A stretch of 41,182 bases of DNA from Bacteroidales bacterium (GTDB taxonomy: Bacteria > Bacteroidota > Bacteroidia > Bacteroidales > JAOZVK01). This document shows, piece after piece, positions 1 through 8,831 of this stretch. How positions within the stretch are numbered: the stretch's first letter is position 1; every line of letters begins with the position of its first letter. The stretch covers positions 1 to 41,182 of the forward strand of contig JAOZVK010000003.1 in NCBI GenBank assembly GCA_029938185.1, in the 5' to 3' direction. The notes beneath the pieces are model-generated. The model did no database searches. It saw nothing but the letters and a program-made list of their open reading frames with translations, and had not been told where the DNA came from. The position numbers were made by a program, and so were the translations under genes.

Positions 1-79
1 AGGATTTTAAACATGTAAATCCTGTTAATCCTGTCTAAATAATACTAAAGAAACATACGTCTTGTTACACTAATGTATT
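1..79. repeat. AATCCTGT-type short repeats at window edge
   Basis: The first 40 bases contain two consecutive units reading TAAATCCTG and TTAATCCTGTC. The same motif recurs at about 39986-40035, just upstream of cas1. I recall this kind of short repeat as widespread in Bacteroidota intergenic regions; no function can be read from it. Confidence 0.5.
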
Positions 80-2056
80 TTAGAATTTTTCATAATCATC
101 ATCAACGTCCTGAGACATTTTTAAATCAATTCCGTCGTTTTCAACAAGATTAGCTTCCTTATTTAAATTTGATACTGGTGTATTTGACTTAATACTGGTA
201 TTTAATGAGTATTCTTGTTTCTCAAATTTGAAATAACTAATAATTTCTTTTAATTGTTCAGCCTGTGCTGAAAGTTCTTCCGCATTGCTTGCCATTTCTT
301 CACTTGATGCAGCATTTTGTTGGGTTATATTATTCAGTTGTTGAACAGAACTATTTACTTGATTTGCTCCATTAGTTTGTTCAGTAATTGATGCAGAAAT
401 TTCTTGAACAAGCTGTGTCGTTTTTTGAACTTGCGGTAACATTTCAGTAAGTTTTTGATTTGTTTTTTCGGTTGCAATAAGTGATTTTTTAGCAAAACCA
501 ACAATTTCATTTGCCGCCTTTCTACTTCTCTCAGCAAGTTTTTGTACTTCGTTAGCTACAACAGCAAATCCTTTTCCATGCTTACCTGCACGTGCAGCTT
601 CTACTGCTGCATTCAAAGCCAGAATATTGGTTTGAAAAGCTATATCATTTACAATTTGTATTTTTTCTGAAATTTGTTTATTCATTTCAACCGCTTCCAA
701 TGATTGATTACTTACCTCCCTGATACTCTTACTTGCCAATTTTGATATTTTTTCGGTTTCCAAAGAGCTATCTGAGTTTTGTTGAAAAGAAGATGTCATT
801 TCCTCAACAGTTGATGATACTTCTTCAACAGATGAAGCTTGTTCGCTAGTGGCTGAAGATAAATCTTGAGAACCATTGTTAAGTTGTTCCGATGCTGAAG
901 CTATCTGTAACGAAGCATTACGAATTTTAGTTACGATATTTTTAAGATTTACTGACATATTAAGCATTGAATGATAAATTCCCACACTACGATTATCTAT
1001 TTGATAGTTTCCAGTAAGGTCTCCTTCTGAAATCTTTTTTGTAATTTTGGCAACTACATCTGGTTCGCCTCCAAGCTGTAACATAGTTCTATTGGTTACA
1101 ATAATAATTATTAGTAGTGAAATAATTATAGCAAGTAAGGTAAATACTATCAATATACTTTTTGTTAAAGTTGCGGTACTTTCTGCATCTATTTTACGTT
1201 GTTTTAATAACTCGGCTTCAGCATTAATAAAAACAGAAATCAAAGACCGTATTTTATCCATATATTGCTTTCCTTTTTTCTTAGCAAATTCAGAATATAA
1301 ATCTTCCATTTTTGATGACTTCATTGCCGATTTATTTATTGTTATTGCTTTTTCTGCATAACTATTTATCCATATATTAGCAGCATTTTGTACTGATTGT
1401 CTTATATTGTAACTATCAAAATGTTTGTTAAGTTGTGATTTAGCACTATAGTAAGGTTCAAGATATTCTTCTTTATTGTTCAATAAAAAACCTCTTAGCC
1501 CAGTTTCCATATTAATCATATCTATAATGATTTGGTTTTGTGCTCCTTGCGAAAGCCCCGATGAAGCAACAAGATTTTGTATATTGTCCATGTTACGCTT
1601 TCCATTCCCAGATGCTATTAAATTAAATAATTCAACTCTATAATCTTCGCCAGCTTTAATATTCTTTCGTAAACTAATATATTTATTGGCAAGCTTGCTT
1701 TTCCATAAATTGGCTTGCTGTTCTATTTCGTTAAGACGTACCACCTGAGTAGAATTATCATTTACAATAATTTTCATTTTGCCAATAAGGGTAGTAAAGT
1801 TACTGCTACCATTTTTGTAGGGTTCCAAAAATTCGTCTTCTCCTGTAACGGCAAAGCCACGCATTCCTGTTTCTTGATCAATCATATACATTAGCAGTTC
1901 ATTTCCGTTATCAATTACTCTATAGGTGTGTTCAACCAATTTTGAGTTTTTTAATAACGAGTTAATACTGAAAAATACAACAACTGCAATAAAAAACATT
2001 AATGATAATGCAATAATATTAGGAATTAATAATTGTGTTCTAAGTTTTAGTTTCAT
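80..2056 (-). CDS. Methyl-accepting chemotaxis protein with two CHASE3-type sensor repeats
   Basis: A membrane chemoreceptor that would signal to a CheA/CheW complex. From the chosen ATG (2056) it has about 658 residues. There is an N-terminal membrane segment at about residues 9-30, then two CHASE3-like repeats, visible as QETGMRGFAVTGE near 61-75 and METGLRGFLLNNKEE near 183-200. A second membrane segment follows near 300-325, then a HAMP-like linker and a long helical signalling domain. The conserved hairpin tip FQTNILALNAAVEAARAG lies near residue 470-490. A TTG start 45 bases upstream would add a basic, non-conserved extension, so the ATG giving MKLKLRTQ is preferred. The C-terminal ~40 residues are low complexity. 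The family is well known; the ligand is unknown. It stands alone and is not visibly linked to the CRISPR region. Confidence 0.93.
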   Translation of the reverse strand: MKLKLRTQLLIPNIIALSLMFFIAVVVFFSINSLLKNSKLVEHTYRVIDNGNELLMYMIDQETGMRGFAVTGEDEFLEPYKNGSSNFTTLIGKMKIIVNDNSTQVVRLNEIEQQANLWKSKLANKYISLRKNIKAGEDYRVELFNLIASGNGKRNMDNIQNLVASSGLSQGAQNQIIIDMINMETGLRGFLLNNKEEYLEPYYSAKSQLNKHFDSYNIRQSVQNAANIWINSYAEKAITINKSAMKSSKMEDLYSEFAKKKGKQYMDKIRSLISVFINAEAELLKQRKIDAESTATLTKSILIVFTLLAIIISLLIIIIVTNRTMLQLGGEPDVVAKITKKISEGDLTGNYQIDNRSVGIYHSMLNMSVNLKNIVTKIRNASLQIASASEQLNNGSQDLSSATSEQASSVEEVSSTVEEMTSSFQQNSDSSLETEKISKLASKSIREVSNQSLEAVEMNKQISEKIQIVNDIAFQTNILALNAAVEAARAGKHGKGFAVVANEVQKLAERSRKAANEIVGFAKKSLIATEKTNQKLTEMLPQVQKTTQLVQEISASITEQTNGANQVNSSVQQLNNITQQNAASSEEMASNAEELSAQAEQLKEIISYFKFEKQEYSLNTSIKSNTPVSNLNKEANLVENDGIDLKMSQDVDDDYEKF

Positions 2057-2475
2057 AATATTAAATTTTAAATGTTTAAGATTTTTAAGTTTGCAAAACA
2101 AGATATACTAAAAGTATGCCGAAAATTTAAAGTTCTAAAAATCAGAATAATACATCCGTCCTTTTAATTGTTACTGAATTGGCATGTATCCATAAAATTT
2201 CTGTGTGTGCTTAATCATATTAAATATAAAAATGTTAAATAACTTCGATGCAATTAATAAAAAGCCACACTGTGACTTTCCCAGTTATAAATACTTATTA
2301 AGCCGAAAAATTTTTGTAAAACTACTTATAATTTCTGGTATTTTTTGCACAAGTAAGAGTCTATTTCAGATTTAAACTTTGTAAGTAGGTCGATATACAA
2401 AAACGACACTTTTGTTTTTTATATTATACTGTTTATTAAGTGTAAGCAAAATTGCTCATTATCCATTATTCATTG

Positions 2476-2682
2476 TTAATTACTTATATATGCTGATGTT
2501 TCAGTTTGAGCTTCATTTATATGCCTTTGATTTAATTTCTGCAATTCATCTTTTTTACGAAACCCTTTATAATCAACAGTATAATCAAGTAATTCAGATA
2601 ATTTTTTTTGGTCTTCAATTTTATATGTTATCAGTCCTTGAATAGAAATTGTTTGAAAATCATTAGTTGATTCATTGAATAA
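2476..2682 (-). pseudogene. Remnant of an SPFH/band-7 domain protein
   Basis: Reading the minus strand from 2682 to the stop at 2476-2478 gives about 68 codons without a start. It includes NDFQTISIQGLITYKIED, followed by a segment resembling KLSELLDYTVDYKGF and LNQRHINEAQTETSAYI. This is the order and spacing of the conserved core of SPFH (stomatin/prohibitin-like) proteins in Bacteroidota, which usually run to about 300 residues. The frame is closed by TGA at its upstream end, so only an internal fragment survives. A chance match is possible, but several consecutive conserved positions fit. Confidence 0.5.
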
Positions 2683-2855
2683 TCATTATAACATAAGTTC
2701 CACGCAAAAAATGCAAAGCATGATTTAATACTTTGCGTATTTTGCGTCAATCATTTAGCGTATTTTGCGTGAAATTTGTTAGTTCTTTTTTATGAACAAA
2801 CCCTATAACACAATATTCAATATTTAAAATACCGTAAGATATGTTATAATAAAAC

Positions 2856-2960
2856 TAAGTAGTCTTACAAAAGTTTTTAGGCATTTGTTTTTGTACAATT
2901 GACTACATAATAGTAACTTATAAAAATGCGAAAGCCACATTAAATAGGTCGAAGACCTTA
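2856..2960 (-). repeat. Dispersed ~100-bp repeat, copy 1
   Basis: Starts with TAAGTAGTCTTACAAAAG and ends with the palindromic end GGTCGAAGACCTTA. It matches, in opposite orientation, the copies at 5660, 9734, 12133, 20900 and 39236. Its middle is more diverged than its ends. No coding content. Confidence 0.75.
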
Positions 2961-3604
2961 ATGTTTGTTTTGTAATTTTTTTTCTTAAAAATTTGTACAT
3001 TATTTTTATAACAAAGTCTATTTCAATATTTACACACCCACATTTCGTTTCGCTATAGAGACTTATCAATAGGTTGTCATGATAGAGTTTTTATGAATAC
3101 ACTAATTACTAAATATTTGAAATATTAATAAAAATAATTTAATAGTTTAATTATCAAACAGTTTTAAGTTCGTAAAGTAGAATTATACAAAAAAAGAAAA
3201 AAAAGCGAAACAAAAAATACCAATCAAGTCAAACTTTAAGTTTTTGGCAAAAAAAAAGGTTATTTAAAACATATGAAAAAGATGAAGAGATAGCCTTAAT
3301 AACATTATACGCAAATAAAGATATTTTTTTTAATAAAAATATTATTATATATTTGGATTTTAATATAACCTAAGAGATTATTTTTATATATAATTTTTTG
3401 CTTTTTTATTTATTGAAAACCAAAAATAAGTAATCTAACAAAAGCTTTTAGATGTTTGTAATTCATTATAATAACAATATGTTATAATGTTAATAAAATA
3501 TATAAACAATATTAAATATTTCGATGACCTCTAAATCAAAAGTAAAATTATTTAGACCTAAACAACATAAATAAGGCTCAAAAAGCCATAAAACATAAAT
3601 AAAA

Positions 3605-3973
3605 ATGAACGAAATTGTAATCTACATAATAGTTTTTTTAGTTATTTCTGCAATAAGCTATTTTACTAAACCCAAAAAGAAGCCTCAGAAACAAGTTGAA
3701 GAAGATTCAGAGTCAAAATATTCATTATCTGAATTTGAAAAAATATTACAAAATACATATGGTGCAACAAAAGGATTTAAATCAAAAAATGAAGAAATTA
3801 TAGAACAGTATGTTGAAAAAGATAAAGAAGAAAAGAAAGTTAATGAAGATGAAAAAGAACAAACAAAAGTAGATGAATATCATTCCGAAGACTCTTATTC
3901 TCAAAAGAAAGAATTTGATTTAAAACAAGCAATAATATATCAAACTATATTAGAACGAAAAGATTTTAACTAA
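3605..3973 (+). CDS. Small membrane-anchored protein, unknown function
   Basis: 122 residues. The first ~20 residues (IVIYIIVFLVISAISYF) form one hydrophobic segment followed by a lysine-rich stop-transfer region (KPKKKPQK). The rest is a highly charged Glu/Lys tail likely to be cytoplasmic and partly coiled or disordered. This suggests a single-pass membrane protein with its C-terminus inside the cell. I do not recognise a family. It is preceded by the imperfect mini-palindrome at 3575-3587 and followed, 247 bases later, by greA. Codon use looks like that of its neighbours, and the ATG is the only reasonable start. Confidence 0.6.
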   Translation: MNEIVIYIIVFLVISAISYFTKPKKKPQKQVEEDSESKYSLSEFEKILQNTYGATKGFKSKNEEIIEQYVEKDKEEKKVNEDEKEQTKVDEYHSEDSYSQKKEFDLKQAIIYQTILERKDFN

Positions 3974-4055
3974 CATTAGTAAAGTTGGGCTTGTTGTTTT
4001 TTTAATTAACTGGAAATCAAAACAATCAACTTACTTGAGTAAGTAAGGTAAAAAA

Positions 4056-4068
4056 GGCTCGAAGAGTC
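4056..4068. repeat. Mini-palindrome (5-3-5 type, one mismatch)
   Basis: GGCTCGAAGAGTC. It is nearly identical to the perfect GGCTCGAAGAGCC at 20422-20434. Both are preceded by a similar TTTTTAATTAACTG stretch some 40-60 bases upstream, so they are two copies of one small intergenic repeat. Confidence 0.5.
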
Positions 4069-4141
4069 TAAAAAATTGATATTTAATATTAAAGTGAAAA
4101 TAAAATTGTGAAAAGTTATAAATAAAATCATAATTTATTTT

Positions 4142-4187
4142 TATATTTGCAATCTGAAAGAGTCCTAAATGAATTGGGATTCTTTTT
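4142..4187 (+). promoter_or_regulatory. greA promoter box and leader hairpin with T-run (possible attenuator)
   Basis: TATATTTG at 4142-4149 fits the Bacteroidota -7 consensus TAnnTTTG. About ten bases later AGAGTCCTAA (4159-4168) pairs with TTGGGATTCT (4174-4183) through ten base pairs with two G-U pairs and a five-base loop. A T-run follows directly (4183-4187). This looks like an intrinsic terminator inside the 5' leader, 33 bases ahead of the greA ATG. No clear -33 box was found at the right distance. Confidence 0.55.
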
Positions 4188-4219
4188 TATTTTATAAAAA
4201 ATCAAATAATCAAATAAAA

Positions 4220-4693
4220 ATGTCAAAAATTTCATATTTAACACAAGAAGGATTAGATAATTTAAAAAACGAATTAAAACATTTAACAACTGTTGAAAGA
4301 CCAAAAATATCGGAACAAATAGCCGAAGCAAGAGATAAAGGAGATTTATCGGAAAATGCAGAATATGACGCAGCCAAAGAAGCACAAGGATTACTCGAAT
4401 TAAAAATTTCAAAACTTCAAGAAACTGTTAGAATGTCAAGATTGATTGATGAATCAAAAATTGATTCTTCAACAGTTCAAATATTAAATAAAGTTAAGAT
4501 TAAAAACAGAAAAACCAATGCTGTAATGGAATACACATTAGTTTCTGAAAGCGAAGCGAATTTGAAAGCTCGTAAATTATCAATTGAAACACCTATAGCT
4601 AAGGGATTATTAGGAAAAAAAGTTGGAGATGTTGCGTATATTAAGGTACCATCGGGACTTATGGAATTTGTAATCTTGGATATTTCACTATAA
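4220..4693 (+). CDS. greA: Transcription elongation factor GreA
   Basis: GreA enters the secondary channel of RNA polymerase and stimulates cleavage of backtracked RNA. The 157-residue product has the normal length: an N-terminal coiled coil starting SYLTQEGLDNLKNELK, the tip loop GDLSENAEYD at residues 41-50 with the acidic D42 and E45 that stabilise the catalytic metal, and a C-terminal FKBP-like domain with ETPIAKGLLGKKVGD. The start giving MSKISYLT is chosen. The frame is open upstream to 4169, but that part reads through the leader terminator hairpin and is not GreA-like. The HIT gene follows after 11 bases and is probably cotranscribed. Confidence 0.95.
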   Translation: MSKISYLTQEGLDNLKNELKHLTTVERPKISEQIAEARDKGDLSENAEYDAAKEAQGLLELKISKLQETVRMSRLIDESKIDSSTVQILNKVKIKNRKTNAVMEYTLVSESEANLKARKLSIETPIAKGLLGKKVGDVAYIKVPSGLMEFVILDISL

Positions 4694-4704
4694 TACTATA
4701 AAAA

Positions 4705-5100
4705 ATGGCAAGTATATTTACAAAAATAATAAAGGGAGAGTTTTCATCATATAAAATTGCTGAAAACGAAAATTATTATGCCTTTCTAGATATAAACCCT
4801 ATTGTTAAAGGACATACACTGGTTGTTCCAAAAAAAGAAGTTGATTATATTTTCGATTTAGAAGATGATATTATTGCTGGAATGAATGTTTTTGCAAAAA
4901 AAATAGCAATAGCAATTAAGAAGGTAATTGATTGTAAGCGTGTGGGAGTCTTAGTATTAGGCTTGGAAGTTCCTCATGCCCATATACATTTAATTCCGTT
5001 TAATCATGAAACAGAACTTAATATAAAAAACCCAAAACTTAAATTTTCAAATGAAGAGTTTAAACAAATAGCTAAAAATATTAGCTCTTTTGTAAATTAA
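4705..5100 (+). CDS. HIT family nucleotide hydrolase
   Basis: 131 residues, typical for the histidine-triad family, which hydrolyses or transfers nucleotidyl groups from substrates such as adenosine 5'-phosphoramidate. The triad HAHIH lies at residues 91-95, preceded by the conserved VVPKKEVDYIFDL segment and an N-terminal IFTKIIKGE start as in HinT proteins. The stretch before the triad reads GVLVLGLEVPHAH, where many relatives have G-x-N-x-G-x-x-A-x-Q-x-V-P-H. The usual Asn is therefore not evident, and the substrate is not assigned. It is 11 bases downstream of greA and ends about 60 bases before a strong terminator hairpin. Confidence 0.88.
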   Translation: MASIFTKIIKGEFSSYKIAENENYYAFLDINPIVKGHTLVVPKKEVDYIFDLEDDIIAGMNVFAKKIAIAIKKVIDCKRVGVLVLGLEVPHAHIHLIPFNHETELNIKNPKLKFSNEEFKQIAKNISSFVN

Positions 5101-5159
5101 TATTAATAATATCAGACTTGCTTGACCTAACAGGAAAGTCATCGACACCCTAATTCCAT

Positions 5160-5199
5160 AAAAACCTAAACATTTACATATGTAGATATTTAGGTTTTT
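5160..5199. terminator. Intrinsic terminator, possibly bidirectional
   Basis: AAAAACCTAAA (5160-5170) is perfectly complementary to TTTAGGTTTTT (5189-5199), giving an 11-bp stem with flanking A and T tracts on each side. It lies after the greA-HIT pair and at the end of the transposase remnant on the other strand. Confidence 0.7.
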
Positions 5200-5530
5200 A
5201 CAATATTCCATATATTATTTTCATATCCGTTTCAGGAAATTTTATTTGAGTTTCATTTAAAGTTTTACATAATTTTTTTAATGCAATATCATCTCGTTTT
5301 TTTGGTTGATGGTGAATATTTATATACAATATATATATTTGATTATCTACTTTGATATCAGTATTTTATTAAAAAAACTGAACAAAAGAGACCTTCTTTC
5401 CTTTGATTTTTTAGTAATTTTCTACACTATTGAGACAAGTGCTGTTTCAGCTCAGTATGCTATCATCTTAATAGTATCAATAAATTCAGAACTCACAAAA
5501 ACAGTTCTCTTTTTCAAAAACAATCGCAAG
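5198..5530 (-). pseudogene. C-terminal remnant of a DDE-type transposase
   Basis: Minus-strand frames read, in order, a stretch like SSEFIDTIKMIAY, a stop, AETALVSIV, a stop, KITKKSKERRSLL, then after a frame change HHQPKKRDDIALKK, LCKTLNETQIKFPET and a final stop at 5198-5200. The order KMIAYxAET, a Lys/Arg-rich LL segment, an H-rich segment, and LNET...FP.T...IY is that of the C-terminus of a common putative transposase family. It has at least two stops and one frameshift and no N-terminus, so it is dead. The IS family name is left open. Confidence 0.55.
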
Positions 5531-6044
5531 TTAAAAGTTAATAAAGTTTACTTGAAAGTTATTCATAAACTAAAAAAATTAAATGTGGAATGTAAAAAAT
5601 AAAATATTTCTATGATAACTAAAGTATTACTTTGAATATTATTCTGTATAATACGTTCTAAGGTCTTCGACCTATTTAACGTTGCTTACGCATCACACTA
5701 ATACTCTAACAATATGTAATCTAACAAAATATAAATGTTGAAAAACTTTTGTAACAGTACTTACATTCAATATTCGATATTCTACATTTTATATTCGATA
5801 TAAATCTTTCATTTTAATTTGTCTTTGTTTTTGTTCAATTTGACGCTTTTTGTGAGTTCTGTGTTTTGAGTCGGGGAATAATTTCTTAATTTATAGAAAA
5901 ATGTCAACAGAATTGAAGGAAGGCTGTAATAGCCTGATTCAAACTCAAAAATATTATTATGTTTTATAATCCATTACTTAATAAGGCGAGTAAGCTGAGT
6001 AAAACTCCTGCATTTTCTACATCTAAGGTACAAAAAAATGTGAT
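5531..6044. other. Intergenic region upstream of the first cas operon
   Basis: Contains a plus-orientation copy of the ~100-bp dispersed repeat (5660-5763), an A/T-rich stretch with ATTCGATAT-like repeats, and a short palindrome AGGCTGTAATAGCCT near 5927. No CRISPR repeats, no RNA gene and no convincing ORF are seen. The promoter of the first cas operon must lie here, but I cannot place it. Confidence 0.5.
5660..5763 (+). repeat. Dispersed ~100-bp repeat, copy 2
   Basis: Begins AAGGTCTTCGACCTATTTAA and ends AAAAACTTTTGTAACAGTACTTAC. The beginning carries the 13-base palindrome AGGTC-TTC-GACCT found in most copies. Confidence 0.75.
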
Positions 6045-7865
6045 ATGATACATGAAATAACAAATTTTATTAATTATTTAGAAGAAAGTGATATAAAAAA
6101 TAACACAAATATTTTTTTAGAAAATTTATATTTAAAAGAGGGTTTGTATGTTTTTTTAGAGAAAGATGACGATGAACTCATTATAGGTGATGTTTTGAAA
6201 GTAGATAAAAAAACCGAAAAAAATAATTTGTATAATGAGTTTATGCAAAGATATTCTGTTACTGAAATGATTAGAAATAAAAGTCTCAATTCATCGGAGA
6301 AAATTTTTATAGAAATTGGAAGCCCTTTTGCAATTTCAATTTCGGGTAAAGGACAAAAAAAAGGAAGAATAAAAAAATTACAAGCAGCTGAAGCTTATTT
6401 TAAAGCAACTCAAAAATACATAGACAGCAAAGAGGAACAACATGTTGAATGGTTTGAAAATTTAAAATTCTATGTAAGAAACAAGATGTTTGATTTTTTG
6501 GATAGTCTCGAAGAGTATAAAAATCCAAAAGATAATTTTATGTTTTATTTTTTTATTAAAAAGCCTGAAATTAAGGATTATATTGGTTTTTATGATAAAT
6601 ATCTGAAAACAAAAGTGTTTTTATACGATTTGAAAAAAGATGAAACACATGGAATAAGTAATGACCTGAATGTATTTAATGTTAAAAAAGCATTTTTAAA
6701 ACATAAATCGGCAACTTTTGATATAAACTACAAAATAACAGGTGAGGACGCAATGAAATTATACAAGTTTTTTCGATTGCAACAGAAAAATAAAATACTG
6801 CCAAACCCAATGCCCGTTTTTGTTGATAAAAATGAACTGACAACAGAAGCAGTAAAATTTTATAAAAAAGATCATAAAGAAATTATTGAACATCTTATTG
6901 ACCAAAAAAAAGACGATTTACATAATTATTATCTTATATATTTTCAAAATAATTTGAAGGGTAGCAGAATTGTTGATTTGGATTTTGTGCCGGTTTTTAA
7001 GCATAAGCTTGAAAAAAACATAAAAATTGAAACTATTTTTAATACTTCAAAAAAAACTATTTTTTTCAAAAAAATTGAAACTGTTTTTGATTTTGAAAGT
7101 ATAATTGTTTGTAAAATATTTAACAATAGTTTGGTTCAATATTCAAGCAAAAATAATAATTTTTCATTGAAATATTTTGATGAAATTGACAATAATCCAA
7201 AATATATTAGCTCAAATACTTATATTCAAATAATGAAATATCGTAAAGCATTTTACGATTTTATATACAAATCAAAACATCAGGCAATAACAAATATTAT
7301 GTTTCAGGATATTATGCAAAGTTCAATTCTTGATGATATTAGACATGACGAATATAAACCGGATAAAAAAATTCACACAAAAGATATAGCAATTAAAGAA
7401 AAACTAAATATTTGGTTTAGTTTATTTAATTATTTTACTCATAAAAAAAAGACAGAAAATATGATTAATAAAACAGAACTACTTTTTGATAGACTAAAAA
7501 CTATTGCTAAAAACAGCAAAGAAAGAATAAGGAATGAAGAAGAGTTTGCATTTGCTTCTGGACAATTGATTTGGAAATTATTAATTCAAAGCGAATCCTC
7601 TAATCGTACACATGCGATGTTAGAACCTTTTTTGCAAAAAACAGATGCAGAGCTATTTAAACAAGCAATTGCAAGAACTTATGAAATATATAAACATAAA
7701 TTTACTATTTATTCTACAAAATATGAGTTTGATAAGATTATGAGCGAAGTTATGGGAATAGAAACTGAAACCAATATAAAAACACTTGTTCCGCTAATTT
7801 TAGCAGGATATTTTGCAGAAACAATTTTTAAAAAAAAAGATAACGAAGATAGTGAAAACAATTAA
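6045..7865 (+). CDS. cas8b: Cas8b-type large subunit (TM1802/Csh1-like), first I-B locus
   Basis: 606 residues. It is the first gene of an operon that continues with an unmistakable Cas7 31 bases later. Length, position and overall composition fit the TM1802/Csh1 group of Cas8b proteins, the subunit that recognises the PAM and recruits Cas3 in type I-B Cascade. The N-terminal region (EGLYVFLEKDDDELIIGDVLK) and the central part around residues 85-125 (FIEIGSPFAISISGKGQKKGRIKK contains the core) resemble that family as I recall it. Cas8 sequences diverge strongly, so the call rests largely on context. It shares no obvious stretch with the other Cas8b at 30725. The ATG at 6045 is the first in frame. 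Confidence 0.72.
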   Translation: MIHEITNFINYLEESDIKNNTNIFLENLYLKEGLYVFLEKDDDELIIGDVLKVDKKTEKNNLYNEFMQRYSVTEMIRNKSLNSSEKIFIEIGSPFAISISGKGQKKGRIKKLQAAEAYFKATQKYIDSKEEQHVEWFENLKFYVRNKMFDFLDSLEEYKNPKDNFMFYFFIKKPEIKDYIGFYDKYLKTKVFLYDLKKDETHGISNDLNVFNVKKAFLKHKSATFDINYKITGEDAMKLYKFFRLQQKNKILPNPMPVFVDKNELTTEAVKFYKKDHKEIIEHLIDQKKDDLHNYYLIYFQNNLKGSRIVDLDFVPVFKHKLEKNIKIETIFNTSKKTIFFKKIETVFDFESIIVCKIFNNSLVQYSSKNNNFSLKYFDEIDNNPKYISSNTYIQIMKYRKAFYDFIYKSKHQAITNIMFQDIMQSSILDDIRHDEYKPDKKIHTKDIAIKEKLNIWFSLFNYFTHKKKTENMINKTELLFDRLKTIAKNSKERIRNEEEFAFASGQLIWKLLIQSESSNRTHAMLEPFLQKTDAELFKQAIARTYEIYKHKFTIYSTKYEFDKIMSEVMGIETETNIKTLVPLILAGYFAETIFKKKDNEDSENN

Positions 7866-7896
7866 TAATTTAAAAATATAATAAATCAGAAATATT

Positions 7897-8808
7897 ATGA
7901 CTACATTCAAAAACAGAGTATTCGGAGCGGTAATAGTAAAAGCCATAAATTCAAATTATAATGCAGATTTTACAAAACAACCACGCACTTTGCCCGATGG
8001 AAAAGTCTATGCTACTGACAAAGCATTTAAATTTACTGTCAGAAATTATTTAAAAGATATGTATTCGGGCGAAAAAATTTTCTTTTTCAAAACACTTAAT
8101 GAAAATCAAAATCCAAGAACTTTGGATGATACTTACGAATTTCATTTCGATAAATTTCCTAAAAAAATATTAAAAAATGATGTTACAAAAAATCTTTTAA
8201 GCTGTATTGATGTTCGCTTTTTCGGAGCCACTTATGCAGGAAAAACTAATGTATCAATTCACGGACCGGTGCAAATAAATCATGGTGTAAATATATGGCA
8301 CGAAAATAATATTTATTCCGAACAAATTACAAGTCCGTTTGCAAACAATTCAAGTAAAAAAGAAGCTGAAAGCGGAATGACCACAATCGGACGTGATACA
8401 AAATTACAAGAAGGACATTATTTACATCATTTTTCAGTAAATCCATTAAATATTGAAAAATTAATTGATAATGCACAAGAATTAACAAAGGAGGACATCA
8501 ACAAATTAAAAGAAGCCATGCGATTAGGTGCAACCTACTACGACAGCACTTCAAAAGCTGGAACCGAAAACGAACTTATGATTTGGGTACAACTCAACAA
8601 AAATTCAAAATTGGTTTTGCCTAATTTTTCTCAGTTAGTTGAAATGAAAAAAGAAAAAAAAGACGAAAAAGTAGTTTTGGATTTAGAAACTTTAAATGCA
8701 AAACTAAAAAAATATTCTAGTGACATTGAAAAAATAGAAATTTATTGTAATGGAGCTTCTATTAAAATCGAAAATTTACCAGAAAATATAAAATTATATG
8801 ATTTGTAA
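7897..8808 (+). CDS. cas7: Cas7 backbone subunit, type I-B (Csh2-like)
   Basis: 303 residues. Cas7 forms the helical backbone of Cascade that binds the crRNA spacer. Family features are the N-terminal FGAVIVKAINSNYNADF segment, CIDVRFFGATYAGKTN near residue 105-120, and the GPVQINHGVNIW strand that follows, matching CVDVRLFGG...GAVQFS in the second I-B Cas7 at 32890. It sits 31 bases after cas8b. In the usual I-B order cas5 would follow directly. Here an AbiE-like toxin-antitoxin pair comes first, and cas5 begins about 1.95 kb downstream. Confidence 0.88.
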   Translation: MTTFKNRVFGAVIVKAINSNYNADFTKQPRTLPDGKVYATDKAFKFTVRNYLKDMYSGEKIFFFKTLNENQNPRTLDDTYEFHFDKFPKKILKNDVTKNLLSCIDVRFFGATYAGKTNVSIHGPVQINHGVNIWHENNIYSEQITSPFANNSSKKEAESGMTTIGRDTKLQEGHYLHHFSVNPLNIEKLIDNAQELTKEDINKLKEAMRLGATYYDSTSKAGTENELMIWVQLNKNSKLVLPNFSQLVEMKKEKKDEKVVLDLETLNAKLKKYSSDIEKIEIYCNGASIKIENLPENIKLYDL

Positions 8809-8831
8809 AGATTTAGAAAGATTTATTTTTA

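Larger units (their letters stand above)
2102..3604. other. 1.5-kb A/T-rich gene-poor region
   Basis: No intact gene is seen here. It holds a minus-strand SPFH-domain remnant (2476-2682), a stretch of repeated TTTGCGT/ACGCAAA motifs (about 2700-2775), a minus-orientation copy of the ~100-bp dispersed repeat (2856-2960), a partial echo of that repeat near 3430-3470, and an imperfect mini-palindrome at 3575-3587. The rest is homopolymer-rich A/T sequence with no coding signal I would defend. Confidence 0.6.

Noticed and set aside
2412..2645. A 77-codon plus-strand ORF
   Set aside because: It is antisense to the SPFH remnant, which has clear conserved motifs; the plus-strand product has none.
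4128..4412. A 94-codon minus-strand ORF overlapping greA
   Set aside because: Leu/Phe-rich antisense shadow of greA and its leader, with no support.
5306..5602. A 98-codon plus-strand ORF
   Set aside because: It lies opposite the transposase remnant, has low-complexity Ile/Leu/Tyr-rich composition and no recognisable features; a shadow frame.
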